From contig NC_090981.1 of the NCBI RefSeq assembly GCF_040807025.1, forward strand, positions 2,864,501 through 2,928,500: DNA of 64,000 nucleotides. Reading direction: 5' to 3'. The notes beneath the pieces were generated by a model. The model did not search any database. It worked only from the letters and a program-made list of their open reading frames with translations, and had not been told where the DNA came from. The DNA comes from Struthio camelus (Eukaryota > Chordata > Aves > Struthioniformes > Struthionidae). Shown here in pieces: positions 1-9,999 of the stretch. Each line of letters starts with the position of its first letter. Positions within the stretch are counted from its first letter, which is position 1. The translations under genes and the position numbers were made by a program.

Positions 1-1073
1 ATACAAATGTAACCCTTCTTTTTTAGGGGAGGGCAAGGGGCAGGAGGATATCTTTCTTAGGCCTCAGCCATCAAGCTTTTTGGGAGCTGTCCAACATAAC
101 CATCTTCAATTAAAAATGCTGACTGGTCAAACCTGAAACTCTTTCTACAGAAGTGTCCCAGTTCCAGCGAAATTTCCCAGGTCCTCAGCTCTAAGAGGAA
201 TCCATTGCCAGAACCAGGATTGTAAACACACTCACCCCAAAATGACCAATGGCTCAGTAGCCAGGTGCTGAGTGGTGATTGCTCATGACAGGTCTAGATC
301 TTGATTTGGTTCACTGAGGCCAGGAATTGAACCTCAGCTTTCCCATAGCCTAGGTAAGTATCCTTGTCAACAGCATATATAGTCCATAGGGTGGATCTTG
401 CTTTTTTGCTGTAGTTATTCCATCTGGTATTACTAGACTGACACAAAGACACCAACACGAACAATCATGCTGAAACCCCTGGCGCTTGCTGAGGATGGTG
501 CAAACTGCAGGTTCAAGTCCTGCTTGGAAAGTGTTCTGTCATCGATTCTGTCCTCTTGCCCTAAGAGACAGAATTCTGAATACTGGTTTTGTCCTGGTGT
601 GATAGGACAAAGACTGGTTACAAACATTTCTGTGTCTAACCCCATCTAGCCAGTAACATGAGAGAGATTTGTACACAGGAGAACTTGTCAGTGACAAATC
701 ATGGTTTATAAGAGTGCAGGATTTCTTCACAGCATTGCCAACAGAGTGGTAGTCTGTGGCAGGGAAGATTCCTTCTGATCGCAGTGATGTTTACACCACC
801 ATAAATTAGTCTGCTGTGATTAACAGTGTTTCACACCAGGTGTTAAACTTGAAACTGCAGTTAAACATGATTAGAACCTTCCACAATGTTCAGTGAGGGA
901 GAGAGAGCAGGGAAATGGAGAGATTTGTCACCACAGGGAGGAGCTGCTGCAGGTTCTCTCCTTGCAGCTAGCTGTGCAATACAAGGGTTTGGATGGGGTC
1001 AGAAAGGGAGGTTATGGAGCATGGAAGGCTCAGTCAGGATACTGGGGAGGAAGGTGGGTGGGATTTAGGGAGG
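1..1073. other. Non-coding sequence, nothing recognised
   Basis: I see no gene, RNA gene or clear repeat here. Open frames are short (60-70 codons), overlap on both strands and have no recognisable content. Confidence 0.5.
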
Positions 1074-1686
1074 TGTGACCAACCAATAACCCCTACACCC
1101 GGAGAAAGTTCAGAGGGCCAGGTGCCCCATGAAGCCCAGGAACAGTGTAGGATGCAGCTCGTTAATCCTTGCTTTTGCACAGAGAACTGACTTTATCTCA
1201 ACACAAAGGGGGCTGGAGGGTGGTGTTTGTTTCAGATAAGCAGCCATATCTGTTACTTGGACCTGGTGCAAATGTTTCTTCCTGAGTTGATCAAAAGAAT
1301 GTGAAGGTCTCCCTGAGATAGCCAGACCAGCATGGGGGAAGCGTATACATGGCTCAGCCCAACAGAAAGTATAAAACCTCAACAACTAACAAAGGAATTT
1401 CGAAGAGAGCAACAGGTTTGAGCTGGCTTCAACCCATGTATTCCTTCCCAGTGATTGGGGACGCCCAGCGTCGTGACGGTGAGCATATTATAGAGGCCAG
1501 TCATGGGGATCCCATTGGTATTGTGATTGGACTGTATGTTGCAATTGCTAGATTTTGTTAAGTGTATACACTTGTATTGTGATTTCAGTATATTGCTGTA
1601 TCACTCTGCTAAATCAAAACTCCCGTGCAACTTCAAATTCCCCCTCAAATAAACTTTTATATGAAACACTGCACTCTCCATTTGCA
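1074..1686 (+). repeat. Candidate LTR (+ orientation)
   Basis: The block begins TGTGACCAACCAATAACC, contains a TATA-like stretch (AAGTATAAAACC near 1368) and a polyadenylation signal (CAAATAAAC near 1648), and can be ended at TTTGCA. This order (CCAAT, TATA, AATAAA) is that of a retroviral LTR. I found no matching target-site duplication and the boundaries are guesses. It could instead be unrelated intergenic sequence. Confidence 0.33.
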
Positions 1687-2005
1687 TGGAATATCTAAAA
1701 GAACCTGGTCAGAGATTACTGGACTCTGACAGGGGGCTGAGTAGGGATATTTCTCTTGAATTCCTCTCCCACCACTTTGGAAGCACAGACTGCCTTCTGC
1801 TTTCCAGCAGGAAGCTTCCTTCCTGGGATGCTGGGAAAGGTATAGAGATGGCATTACAGCTCAAGAGAGCTGTTGTCAGCAGAGGTGATGGTGTCTGTGG
1901 CTATCCCAGTGCAGCTCAACACTCTTCCTCAGTGGGCATTCATAGCACTTGCATCCTTTACTCTAGAGAGTCAGGTGAGACACAGAACATCTCTTTTCCC
2001 TAATG

Positions 2006-2761
2006 TGTAATGCCTCCTGCTGACCCTCTGTCGCAGATGAGTGATGCACTTCACTTGTACGAGAGAAGCAGCGATATGTTTTATTGAGATAAGATAGTGA
2101 TTTAACAAAGTTCAATTGTAAATAAGACAGTGATTTAACAAGGGTCGATGGCAAAGTTCACTCAGTTATTTACTGCGTGGAGGACGGGGTCAGACAAAAG
2201 TGCCAAGGAGACCCTCCCGTTGAGTCACAAGGTTCAGAATGGACCCCCTTGCTTTCTAAACTCCTTCTCAGAGGAGTCTAGGTACGGCTGGATCCAATCT
2301 TAGTCCCAGATTTGGTCAATGGTTTATGTCTAAGGATTATGTTCACAATCAATCAAAGAGGTAACTTAACAAAGTTACAAAGTTTCAGCATGCTATTAGT
2401 CACTTACCAAGGATCTGTCATGGGTAAGGAATCTCTTGACCTCGAGGAGTAACCTTGAGAGGCGTCCCTATTCAAGGGGAGATTCACTGCTGTGCAGCCC
2501 ATTGCCATGCAGGAGAGCTCAATGGGCTCTGGGCTGCTCCCTATTTATGGGGTAAGATGATTGACTCATAGTCATATTTGCATACCAGCCGTATTTAGGT
2601 TGGTGCATGCTCAGTTAGCCCTTGGCCATTGTGCTGTTATCTGTCTCTCCAGATTCTACTCCGAGTTGGATGCAGCCATCACAACCGCTACTGATGGTTT
2701 ATTGCCCGAGCAGGGTTACGGGTGAAAGGTCAGGTTTGGGGGGGGGGAGCACACCATCACA
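2006..2761 (-). repeat. Endogenous retrovirus 3' LTR (antisense)
   Basis: Read on the minus strand the block starts TGTGATGGTGTGC, has a TATA-type box (CCCATAAATAGGGAG, near 2550), a polyadenylation signal (TCAATAAAAC, near 2078) and ends GGAGGCATTACA. Directly upstream on that strand is a purine-rich tract (AGGGTGGAG) that fits a polypurine tract, and beyond it a retroviral Env TM remnant. Length is about 756 bp. The flank at 2001-2005 is TAATG; the other copy of a duplication would lie beyond a lost 5' LTR. Confidence 0.7.
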
Positions 2762-2911
2762 CTCCACCCTGTGACTATAGTCAATTCATCTTATCCTTCA
2801 CAGAGTGGTGGTATGGTCACCTCTTGCCTCTGTGTCATAAATAGTATATTGATAATTTATGCGCTTACAGGTCCACAGCAAGCAAACAATTTTTAGCGTA
2901 CTAATTTATAT

Positions 2912-3135
2912 GTCTTGGGTGGTTGGACTCAGGTTATTTGCTTTATCATGTACCAAACCCTTATATATAATATGATTATAAGTAATAGACATAATAATGT
3001 TAGGGTGTCATCCACAACTGGATGAAGCATGAGATTAAAAATTCCCATTGCTGTCGGTGACCATCCAAGAAGAGTTTCCCACCAATTATGTTCTCCATCT
3101 TTTTTCACTCTTTCCAGAACATGGTGTATTCTGTA
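2912..3135 (-). pseudogene. Retroviral env fragment, TM subunit membrane anchor
   Basis: One minus-strand frame across this stretch reads a juxtamembrane segment (NWWETLLGWSP), then a strongly hydrophobic helix (TLLCLLLIIILY) followed by basic and aromatic residues and a stop. That is the C-terminal end of a retroviral Env transmembrane subunit: ectodomain base, membrane anchor and short cytoplasmic tail. It sits just upstream of the polypurine tract and LTR at 2006-2761, as expected for env in a provirus. Everything 5' of it on that strand is lost: the neighbouring sequence from 3150 is a different element (gypsy-type minisatellite). The surface subunit is absent, so this is a dead fragment. 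Virus class is not resolved. Confidence 0.6.
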
Positions 3136-3149
3136 TCATGATGAATGGT

Positions 3150-3552
3150 GATTAGGGTTCTTTGTCCATTCTCTGTGGCAGCCTGAACTCTTCCTCCTAT
3201 TCATGCCTGGTCTCTGTTGCAGCCTGAATCCTTCCCCCTCAACCCTGCCTAGCCTCCAGGGCATCTCTGGGGCATCTTGAACCTTTCTGCCCAGCCCTGA
3301 CTGCCCTCCTGGGCAGCCTGAACCCTTCCCCTCAGTCCTGCCTGACCTCCAGGATGGCATGAACCCTTCCCCCTCAGTCATGCCCGACCTGTGGGACTCC
3401 TCAGGGGCAGCCTGAACCTGTCGTCTCATGCTGCCATCTCTTCCTGGCCTCCTCAGGAGTGGCTTGAACCCTACACTCCATGCCACCATCCCTGCAGGCT
3501 TCTGAGGCTTCTTCAGGGGCAGCCTGATCCCTTGCACCCTTGTCCATACTCA
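3150..3552 (+). repeat. Minisatellite, gypsy-element internal region (part 1)
   Basis: Imperfect tandem units of roughly 50-60 bp, each carrying GGCAGCCTGAACCCTT and CTGGCCTCC(A/T)GGG-like cores. The same units resume at 4481 after the LTR at 3558-4480, so this is one array split by an insertion. Units of the same type occur inside the two-LTR element at 53932-55469, which assigns the array to the internal region of that gypsy family. Confidence 0.65.
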
Positions 3553-3557
3553 GGACC

Positions 3558-4480
3558 TGATAGGCACCACACAGGCAAGCGTGGGACTCAGGATGGTGCA
3601 GCCCATAGAAGAGGAGCTTGCTCTGGGGCACTCCCCAAGAGTTTAGGAACCCCGGGTGTACCACAGCCAGAGTCACCACACTGTGGGGTTGCCGTAGCCT
3701 TCCAGTGACCCCATGAGTGCTGAGCAAAGCTAGTCAGCAAAGGAGAAGTGACACCACACACTCACACCATAAGCATCTAGGTACTGTGAAATTTCACACT
3801 GGGTTATCTGTTGACCATCCATACTGATATCCGTTGATGTGTGTACTGTTATCTGTTGACCATACTGCTGACCATCCTGTTGGCATCCATACTGTTATCG
3901 ACTGAGGCCATCTGTTCCATTGTCCAACTGTGGTCTGGCATTGATCGACTGGATAATGAACTAAGCCCGGGAAGGATAAAAGAAAGTAAGCCACATACCT
4001 CTGGTGTGGACTCGGACTCACCGTCAGCTGGCCTGCGGACCCGACAACCCACCCATCAGCGGGGACGCCCCTGATGCCAACTGCCAGGGAGAACCTGAAT
4101 CATCTTGGCGCAGCTCGAGCGTGGTGAGAACAATCCGGGGAAAACTATACCGGAGGGGTGGCCCATAAGGACAAGGAAAGGGTGAGAACGGTCATTATAC
4201 CATGCATCCAAGAACAGTCATTGTACCGTGCATCCGTGGTTTAATCATAGAGCTCTGGTATGCGTATTCTATTTTTAGTTCTTTACTATACTTCTTAGCT
4301 TTGTTATACTTGTAGATTGTCTGGTGTTAATTGTTTAGTGTTGTCCAGTGTCCGTCGTATGTGTAGAACTGTTTAGCGCTAATAAATTCTTATATCTGAC
4401 AAAAGATGATCTCTCGAGTTCAGTGCAACTAACCCCGGAATCCAAAAGAATCCTGGACACCCCTCTAGTGGCACGTCACA
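3558..4480 (+). repeat. Solo retroviral LTR inserted in the minisatellite
   Basis: About 923 bp starting TGATAGGCACC and ending GGCACGTCACA. It contains a TATA-like box (AAGGATAAAAG near 3972), a polyadenylation signal (GCTAATAAATTC near 4380) and short direct repeats: a motif around TGTTATCTGTTGACCAT recurs near 3800-3900, and two copies of a roughly 24-bp unit ending GTGCATCC or ATGCATCC lie near 4190-4230. The minisatellite continues on both sides, with GGACC before and GGGCC after, a plausible 5-bp duplication with one change. CpG content from 4010 to 4140 is high, suggesting a fairly young insertion. The 5' boundary is the less certain one. Confidence 0.55.
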
Positions 4481-5680
4481 GGGCCTCCTCAGAGGAGTCC
4501 TGAACACTTCTCCCTTACTTCTGTCTCAGCCCAGCCCCAGAGGCCTCCTCAGTGGTGGCCTGAAACCCTGCCCCTTGCACCCATCTTTGCCAGGCCTGGG
4601 GGCTTCTCAGGAGTGGTCTGAACCATTCCTGCCCTGTCCCTGCCTGGCCTTCGGTATTCCTCTGGGGCTGCCTGAACCCTTCTTCACTGTTACACATGAC
4701 CTCCGAGGCCCCTCCAGGGCATCCTGAACCCTTTCCACCCCCACTCCTGTCCAGCCTCTGGGGCTCCTTGGGGGTGGCCTGAACCCACCCCCTGAGTTGT
4801 GCCCAGTCTCTGGGGCTCTTCAGGTGTGGTCTGTACCCTTCCACTCATTTCCTCCAGGCTCCTTGGCACCTCAGGGGCAGCCTGAACCCTTTCTCCAAGT
4901 CCTGCCCAACCTCTGGGGCACCTCCAGCACAGCCTGAACCATTCCCATCAGTCCCAGATAAACCCCGATGCTCCTCCAGGATGTCCCGAACCCTTCCCCC
5001 CAGTCCTACTTGGCCTCCAGGGCAGCATGAACCCTTTCTCACAGTCCTGTCCAGCCTCTGGGGCTCCTTAGGGGCAGCCTGAACCCTTTACCTCACACGG
5101 CCATCCCCACCCAGGCTCCAGGGCCTCCCCAGGGGTGGCCTGAACCTTCCGCCCCCTGCCTGGCCTCCAGGGCTTCCTCAGGGATGGTCCAAACTCTTCG
5201 CTCCCCACACAGCCTCTGGAGTCAGCTCAGGGGCAGCCTGAACCCTTCACCTCCCCCCATCCCCTCCCAGCCTCTGGGGCCTCCTCAGGGGCAGCCTATA
5301 CCCTTCACCCCCTCACTGCCATCCCCACCTGGACTCTGGGGCCTCATCAGCAGTGCAACCCTTTACCCCCTGCCACATTCTCTGTCTGGCCTCTGGAGGC
5401 TCCCCAGGGGTCACTTGGACCCTTCCCCGCCAGATCCTCCCAGCCTCTGTGGCCTCCTCAAGGGTAGCCTGAATCCTTCATCCTCTGCCACCGTCCTTGC
5501 CCAGCATTCGGGAGCTCCCCAAGGACTGCTTGGTTCCTTCCCCCTGGTCTAGCCTTAGGGATGGCTTGAACATTCCCCCCCCCACCCCACCACTTTCCCC
5601 GATCCCACCCAGCTGCTGGGGCTCCTCAGTAGCATCCTGAACCCTCCCACTGCTTGCCCAGCTCCAAGTCCTCTGTGCCA
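4481..5680 (+). repeat. Minisatellite, gypsy-element internal region (part 2)
   Basis: About 1.2 kb of degenerate tandem units built from (C)CTGGCCTC(C/T)GGGGC..CCTCAGGGGCAGCCTGAACCCTT. Unit length is irregular (about 50-70 bp). Open frames across it are low-complexity and I do not regard them as genes. Confidence 0.7.
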
Positions 5681-5689
5681 CAGTCCTAC

Positions 5690-5835
5690 CCTAAGATCAT
5701 GTCCCTGCCCTGGATCCGCCTCCCCTGAAATAGCCTCATGACAACCTATGGCAACTAGATCACTTCCCAATAAGTCCCCTCTGAACTCAGATCTTCATAA
5801 GGTGTAAGGACACACCTTGATGGGCAGGGAGGCTA
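5690..5835 (+). mobile_element. Gypsy-family internal 3' end (polypurine-tract side)
   Basis: The stretch with GATCACTTCCCAATAAGTCC and the following AAGGTGTAAGGACACACCTT matches, in reverse complement, the internal sequence next to the LTR at 54456-54560. GGCAGGGAGGCTAC immediately before the LTR is purine-rich and could be the polypurine tract. This shows that the LTR beginning at 5836 is a 3' LTR and that the minisatellite upstream belongs to the same element. Confidence 0.6.
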
Positions 5836-5977
5836 CTGAAAGGGCCCTGAATGCTCTGATAGGCTTTAATGGCCCTGACCAGCCTGAACCACCCATGAAC
5901 CCTCTGCCCATGGGCCCAGGAGCTCCATTTAAGCTCAGGTGTGGGTGCCCAGTCCTTGCCTGGGCTATGTTGTATAT
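5836..5977 (+). repeat. Gypsy-family LTR, 5' portion (copy A)
   Basis: Starts TGAAAGGGCCCTGAATGC and carries the family core GCCCATGGGCCCAGGAGCTCCATTTAAGCTCAG (split here only for description: a GC-rich block then a TATA-like CATTTAAGC). The same core is at 16200, 29050, 54360, 55380 and 58100. It breaks off after GCTATGTTGTA and resumes at 6833. Confidence 0.7.
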
Positions 5978-6380
5978 GTACCAGCAGTATAAGGACAACT
6001 TTTGTCCAAGATAAGAAGTGACAGGTGACCTGCCCCCAATGTCCATCAGAAGCCCTGCCCCTACTGGCAGTCACATGTCCCACTTGCCCCAGAAGTCCCT
6101 CTCCTCTTCCAGTCACAGAGTCTGTTCACAGACTGCCCTGTGATTGGTTGGCAGGACCAGTCGCCCCTTCTAGCTTACCAGGAAGTCAGTCAGAAGAGGA
6201 AGTCCTTTGCCCCTACATACACAGGGGCCATCACTTTATTTCAGCTGCCATTTTAGGGCAGGGAGCCACCATTTTTGACAACATCATGTCCCACATGTTT
6301 TCCTACTGCCCTGTGATTGACTGACAAGACCAGCCACCCCTTCCAGTTAACCTGGAAGTATGTCGCATGAAGATGAAGCT
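5978..6380 (+). repeat. Unclassified interspersed repeat with CCAAT-type tandem units
   Basis: Begins AGCAGTATAAGGACAAC..TCCAAGATAAGAAG and matches 42655-43165 in reverse orientation. It contains two units about 174 bp apart, each starting CTGCCCTGTGATTG (an inverted CCAAT-like site) and ending CCTGGAAG or CCAGGAAG (6134 and 6308). It lies between the halves of a gypsy LTR and abuts a 5'-truncated CR1. It may be an LTR U3 region, but I cannot classify it. Confidence 0.5.
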
Positions 6381-6832
6381 ACGAAGAGCTACAAAGATGA
6401 TTAGGGGACTGGAGCATCTCTCCTATGAAGAAAGGCTGAGGGAGCTGGGCCTGTTCAGCCTGGAGAAGAGAAGACTGAGGGGGGATCTCATCAATGTGTA
6501 CAAGTATCTGAAGGGAGGGTGTCAAGAGGACGGGCCAGACTCTTCTCCGTGGTGCCCAGGGACAGGACAAGAGGCAACGGGCACAAACTGAAACACAGGA
6601 AAGTCCATCTGAACATGAGGAAAAACTTCTTTCCTGTGAGGGTGACTGAGCACTGGCACAGGTTGCCCAGAGAGGTCGTGGAGTCTCCTTCGCTGGAGAT
6701 ATTCAAAACCCGCCTGGATGCGATCCTGGGCAATATGTTCTAGAGGACCCTGCTTGAGCAGGGGGGTTGGACTAGATGATCTCCAGAGGTCCCATCCAAC
6801 CTTGACCATTCTGTGATTCTGTGTGATTCTGT
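6381..6832 (+). mobile_element. CR1 LINE 3' fragment
   Basis: The frame here reads the C-terminal end of CR1 ORF2 ([23 protein letters not shown] and onward), with a frame break near 6530. The 3' end has the CR1 hallmark: a conserved TTGGACTAGATGATCTCCAGAGGTCCCATCCAACC block followed by short ATTCTGTG repeats at about 6810-6832. It is 5'-truncated, as usual for CR1, and non-functional. Confidence 0.9.
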
Positions 6833-7133
6833 GACTTCCCAGCTTGACCTTGGACCTGCCTTGTCTCCATGGACCTGTCTGGCAATCACTGGGCCTGATC
6901 CTGACCTGTGGATCGATTTCCTGGCTTGACCTCTGACCTGTCTTGTCACCATAAACTTGCCTGATGATCAGGCCTTTTAGTTGAACCTGGCTTTTATCTC
7001 TGGGCCTGCCCTGCTTGCCTTGCTTAGATACTGTGGGGCTGGGCTCTGGCTAGTGAGGACCCTGCCCTGCTGGCCATGTTATTATGCTCAGCTTCCTGTC
7101 CCTTAGGGAACAGCTGGCCCTTGCTGCTCCCTG
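6833..7133 (+). repeat. Gypsy-family LTR, 3' portion (copy A)
   Basis: Resumes at GACTTCCCAGCTTGACCTTGG, homologous to position 58260 of the solo LTR there, and ends AGCTGGCCCTTGCTGCTCCCTGACA, the family 3' terminus. About 80 bp of LTR expected between 5977 and 6833 are missing, so the intervening repeat and CR1 replaced some sequence. Confidence 0.7.
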
Positions 7134-7189
7134 ACAGGGACTTTCTGTCTGCTCTGTCCTGCTGCATCTTCTCATCTTGACATCCACAA

Positions 7190-8723
7190 ATCCATGGGCC
7201 CCGATGGGATGCACCCACGAGTGCTGAGGGAGCTGGTGGATGTTATCGCTAGGCCACTCTCCATCATCTTTGAAAGGTCCTGGAGATCAGGAGAGGTGCC
7301 TGAGGACTGGAAGAAAGCCAATGTCACGCCAGTCTTCCAAAAGGGCAAGAAGGAGGAGCCAGGAAACTACAGGCCTGTCAGCCTCACCTCCATCCCTGGA
7401 AAGGTGATGGAACAGCTCCTCCTGGAGGTCATCACTAAGCATCTGGAGGACAAGAAGGTGATCAGGAGTAGTCAGCATGGAGTCACCAAAGGGAAATCAT
7501 GCTTGACCAATCTGATAGCCTTCTATGACGGAATGACTGGCTGGGTAGATGAGGGCAGAGCAGTGGATGATGTCTCCCTGGACTTCAGCAAGGCTTTTGA
7601 CACTGTCTCCCATCACATCCTCCTAGGTAAGCTCAGGAAGTGTGGGCTAGATGAGTGGACGGTGAGGTGGATTGAGAACTGGCTGGATGGCCGAGCTCAG
7701 AGGGTTGTGGTGAATGGCGCAGAGTCAAGTTGGAGGCCTGTGGCTAGTGGTGTCCCCCAGGGGTCAGTCCTGGGTCCAGTCTTGTTCAATATATTCATCA
7801 ATGACCTGGAGGAAGGGACAGAGTGCACCCTCAGCAAGTTTGCTGATGATACTAAACTGGGGGGAGAGGCTAACACACCAGAAGACTGTGCTGCCATTCA
7901 GAGGGACCTGGACAGGCTGGAGAGGTGGGCGGAGAGGAACCTCATGAAGTTCAACAAAGGCAAGTGCAGGGTCCTGCACCTAGGCAGGAATAATCCCATG
8001 CACCAGTACAGGCTGGGGGTTGACCTGCTGGAAAGTAGCTCTGCAGAGAAGGACCTGGGAGTGCTGGTGGACAACAAGTTAAACATGAGCCAGCAGTGTG
8101 CCCTTGGGGCCAAGAAGGCCAATGGTCTCCTGGGGTGCATTAGGCAGAGTGTTGCCAGCAGGTGGAGGGAAGTGATCCTGCCCCTCTACTCAGCCCTGGT
8201 GAGGCCTCACCTGGAGTCCTGTGTCCAGTTCTGGGCTCCCCAGTACAAGAGAGACATGGCACTCCTGGAGAGAGTCCAGCGGAGGGCTACCAAGATGATT
8301 AGAGGGCTGGAGCACCTCTCCTATGAAGAAAGACTGCAAGAGCTGGGCCTGTTCAGCCTGGGGAAGAGAAGATTGAGAGGGGATCTCATCAACGTGTACA
8401 AGTATCTGAAGGGGGAGTGTCAAGAGGATGAGGCCAGCCTCTTCTCCGTGGTGCCCAGCAACAGGACAAGAGGCAATGGGCAGAAACTGAACCACAGGAA
8501 GTTCCATCTGAACCTGAGAAAAAACTTCTTCACTGTGAGGGTGACAGAGCATTGGAACAGGTTGCCCAGAGAGGTAGTGGAGTCTCCTTCGCTGGAGATA
8601 TTCAAAACCCGTCTGGATGTGATCCTGGGCAATATGCTCTAGGTGACCCTGCTTGAACAGGGAGGTTGGACTAGATGATCTCCAGAGGTCCCATCCAACC
8701 TAAACGATTCTGTGATTCTGTGA
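7190..8723 (+). mobile_element. CR1 LINE, 5'-truncated, with open reverse transcriptase frame
   Basis: CR1 starting inside ORF2 at the segment encoding [10 protein letters not shown] and running to a canonical 3' end: conserved GGTTGGACTAGATGATCTCC block and two ATTCTGTG repeats at about 8705-8722. Length is about 1.5 kb of a roughly 4.5-kb parent. It follows the gypsy LTR end at 7133 with about 55 bp of unassigned sequence between. No target-site duplication is obvious, which is usual for CR1. Confidence 0.95.
7194..8642 (+). CDS. CR1 ORF2 C-terminal part: reverse transcriptase domain
   Basis: A 482-codon frame without stops or frameshifts covers the RT domain and the C-terminal region of CR1 ORF2. 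Visible motifs in order: [14 protein letters not shown] (fingers), [25 protein letters not shown] (first catalytic aspartate region), [20 protein letters not shown], the catalytic FADD (about 7837-7850), and the conserved C-terminus [19 protein letters not shown] through [21 protein letters not shown]. The enzyme would copy LINE RNA at a nicked target. The apurinic-type endonuclease and ORF1 are missing, so it cannot retrotranspose. The nominal ATG is simply the first methionine in the truncated frame, not a real start. An undamaged frame of this length indicates a younger insertion than the other CR1s in the window. Confidence 0.9.
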   Translation: MGPDGMHPRVLRELVDVIARPLSIIFERSWRSGEVPEDWKKANVTPVFQKGKKEEPGNYRPVSLTSIPGKVMEQLLLEVITKHLEDKKVIRSSQHGVTKGKSCLTNLIAFYDGMTGWVDEGRAVDDVSLDFSKAFDTVSHHILLGKLRKCGLDEWTVRWIENWLDGRAQRVVVNGAESSWRPVASGVPQGSVLGPVLFNIFINDLEEGTECTLSKFADDTKLGGEANTPEDCAAIQRDLDRLERWAERNLMKFNKGKCRVLHLGRNNPMHQYRLGVDLLESSSAEKDLGVLVDNKLNMSQQCALGAKKANGLLGCIRQSVASRWREVILPLYSALVRPHLESCVQFWAPQYKRDMALLERVQRRATKMIRGLEHLSYEERLQELGLFSLGKRRLRGDLINVYKYLKGECQEDEASLFSVVPSNRTRGNGQKLNHRKFHLNLRKNFFTVRVTEHWNRLPREVVESPSLEIFKTRLDVILGNML

Positions 8724-9253
8724 TCTTAGATTGTTTATCTCCCTCTCCCCCCTGCCAAATCCTTAGGGCTGGCTTCAGTCCTAGTGCCCTCTTTGGCCTT
8801 GAGACAAAGGTCACTGCATAGACCTGCAATAGCTCATTCCCAGAGATTATTCACTGCTTGTGCCAGACCTTGGGGGAGAGGGGAATGGCTGTTGTCTTAC
8901 CAGCACTCTTGATGATGAGTGTGCCCCCCCCCAGAGCGGGGGAAGAGGGGGTATTGCTGTGCCTTGCCAGAAACATCTGCTTTTGGACTACAGATGCTTC
9001 TGTCTCATCTTCAGATGATGCTCTGGAGCCTGGGCTGGGCAAGGGATCATTGTTACCCATACATTTCACTAGGTCAAGGATGGAGGGGGGGGGTATTTCA
9101 CCTTCTTCCCCCAGCCACCTCCTGGGCTATGAATACTGCTGTTGCTGAGGGGCTGGAGTGTGAAAGGATCCTGGCAAGCAGGCTGGAGAACCCCCTTCTT
9201 GCACAGCAGTATCTGAGGTGGAGGAAGAGGGAGGGGAATGCTCTTGCTTTTTT
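8724..9253. other. Non-coding, upstream of CPLX2 CpG block
   Basis: No recognised gene or mobile element. Opposite-strand frames here are compositional. Confidence 0.5.
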
Positions 9254-9290
9254 CTCCTCCTCCTCCTCCTCCTCCTCCTCCTCCTCCTCC
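9254..9290 (+). repeat. (CTC)n microsatellite
   Basis: About 12 uninterrupted CTC trinucleotides in a pyrimidine-rich stretch. Long opposite frames (poly-Ser, poly-Glu, poly-Arg) arise from this repeat and are not genes. Confidence 0.95.
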
Positions 9291-9799
9291 ATCTCCTCAC
9301 TGACTTGCCTCCCAGCACCTAGGGTATGAGAGGGAACTCTCCGAGAAGGGCTCTGAGAAGGGGGACGAAGGCCCTCCCTCTTTGCAAGAAAACCCATTTG
9401 TAGCGATTCCACCCCCACTCTCTAGAGAGGGGAAATGTGAGGAAGCAATTGCAAAATGCAACAGCCGGCTGACTTCCCCGGACAAAGCACTATATCTCCC
9501 TCCTGCAAACAGCCGGGGAAGGGAGGTATGAATGCAAATACGTACACTCCCTCGGGGAGAGCAGCGTGGAGAGCGCCCTGAGGGCCCGTGCCCGCGCTGG
9601 GCATTGGGCACAGGGAAGGGGCGGGGGAGCTGAAGGCATGGGGAGGGCGAGAGCTCGACTCCAGCAGTAGAGGGAGGAGGAAGGAGGGATCGTGTCAATA
9701 GGATGGTCCGGAAAACCCGTGATAAAGAGGGGCGCGGAGGAAAGTAGGGAGAAGCTCTAAGACTTGTTCTCTTTTCCCTGTCCTGAGGTTGCAACTCCT

Positions 9800-9999
9800 C
9801 CGCCCCTTTCAGACCCCCGCCTTGCAGGCGCCGACACCCACATGGACCTGGGCAGCGGAAGGAGCAGACTGAGCTGCTAGGAGAGGAGCAGCAAGATCCA
9901 CCTCCTTCCACTCCGACCACATTGGGCCGGTTCCCCTGCCCTCGCTTTCTCCAGATACCCGTCGCTCGCTCCGGAAACAGCTCGCTGCAGCCGGATAAG
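9800..9999 (+). other. CPLX2: Putative CPLX2 5' untranslated exon
   Basis: Within the CpG block the sequence GCAGCCGGATAAG is followed by GTATTGG, a usable splice donor after position 9999. The stretch before it is GC-rich with several CpGs and lacks a long conserved frame, consistent with a non-coding first exon that would splice to the acceptor at 11445/11446. The 5' limit is arbitrary. No transcript evidence is available to me. Confidence 0.3.

Noticed and set aside
3136-5681. Several frames of 70-130 codons on both strands
   Set aside because: They arise from GC-rich minisatellite units, repeat the same words and have no independent support.
9098-9920. 106- and 207-codon minus-strand frames upstream of CPLX2
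   Set aside because: They contain poly-Glu or poly-Arg from the CTC repeat and otherwise reflect GC-rich composition, not a gene.
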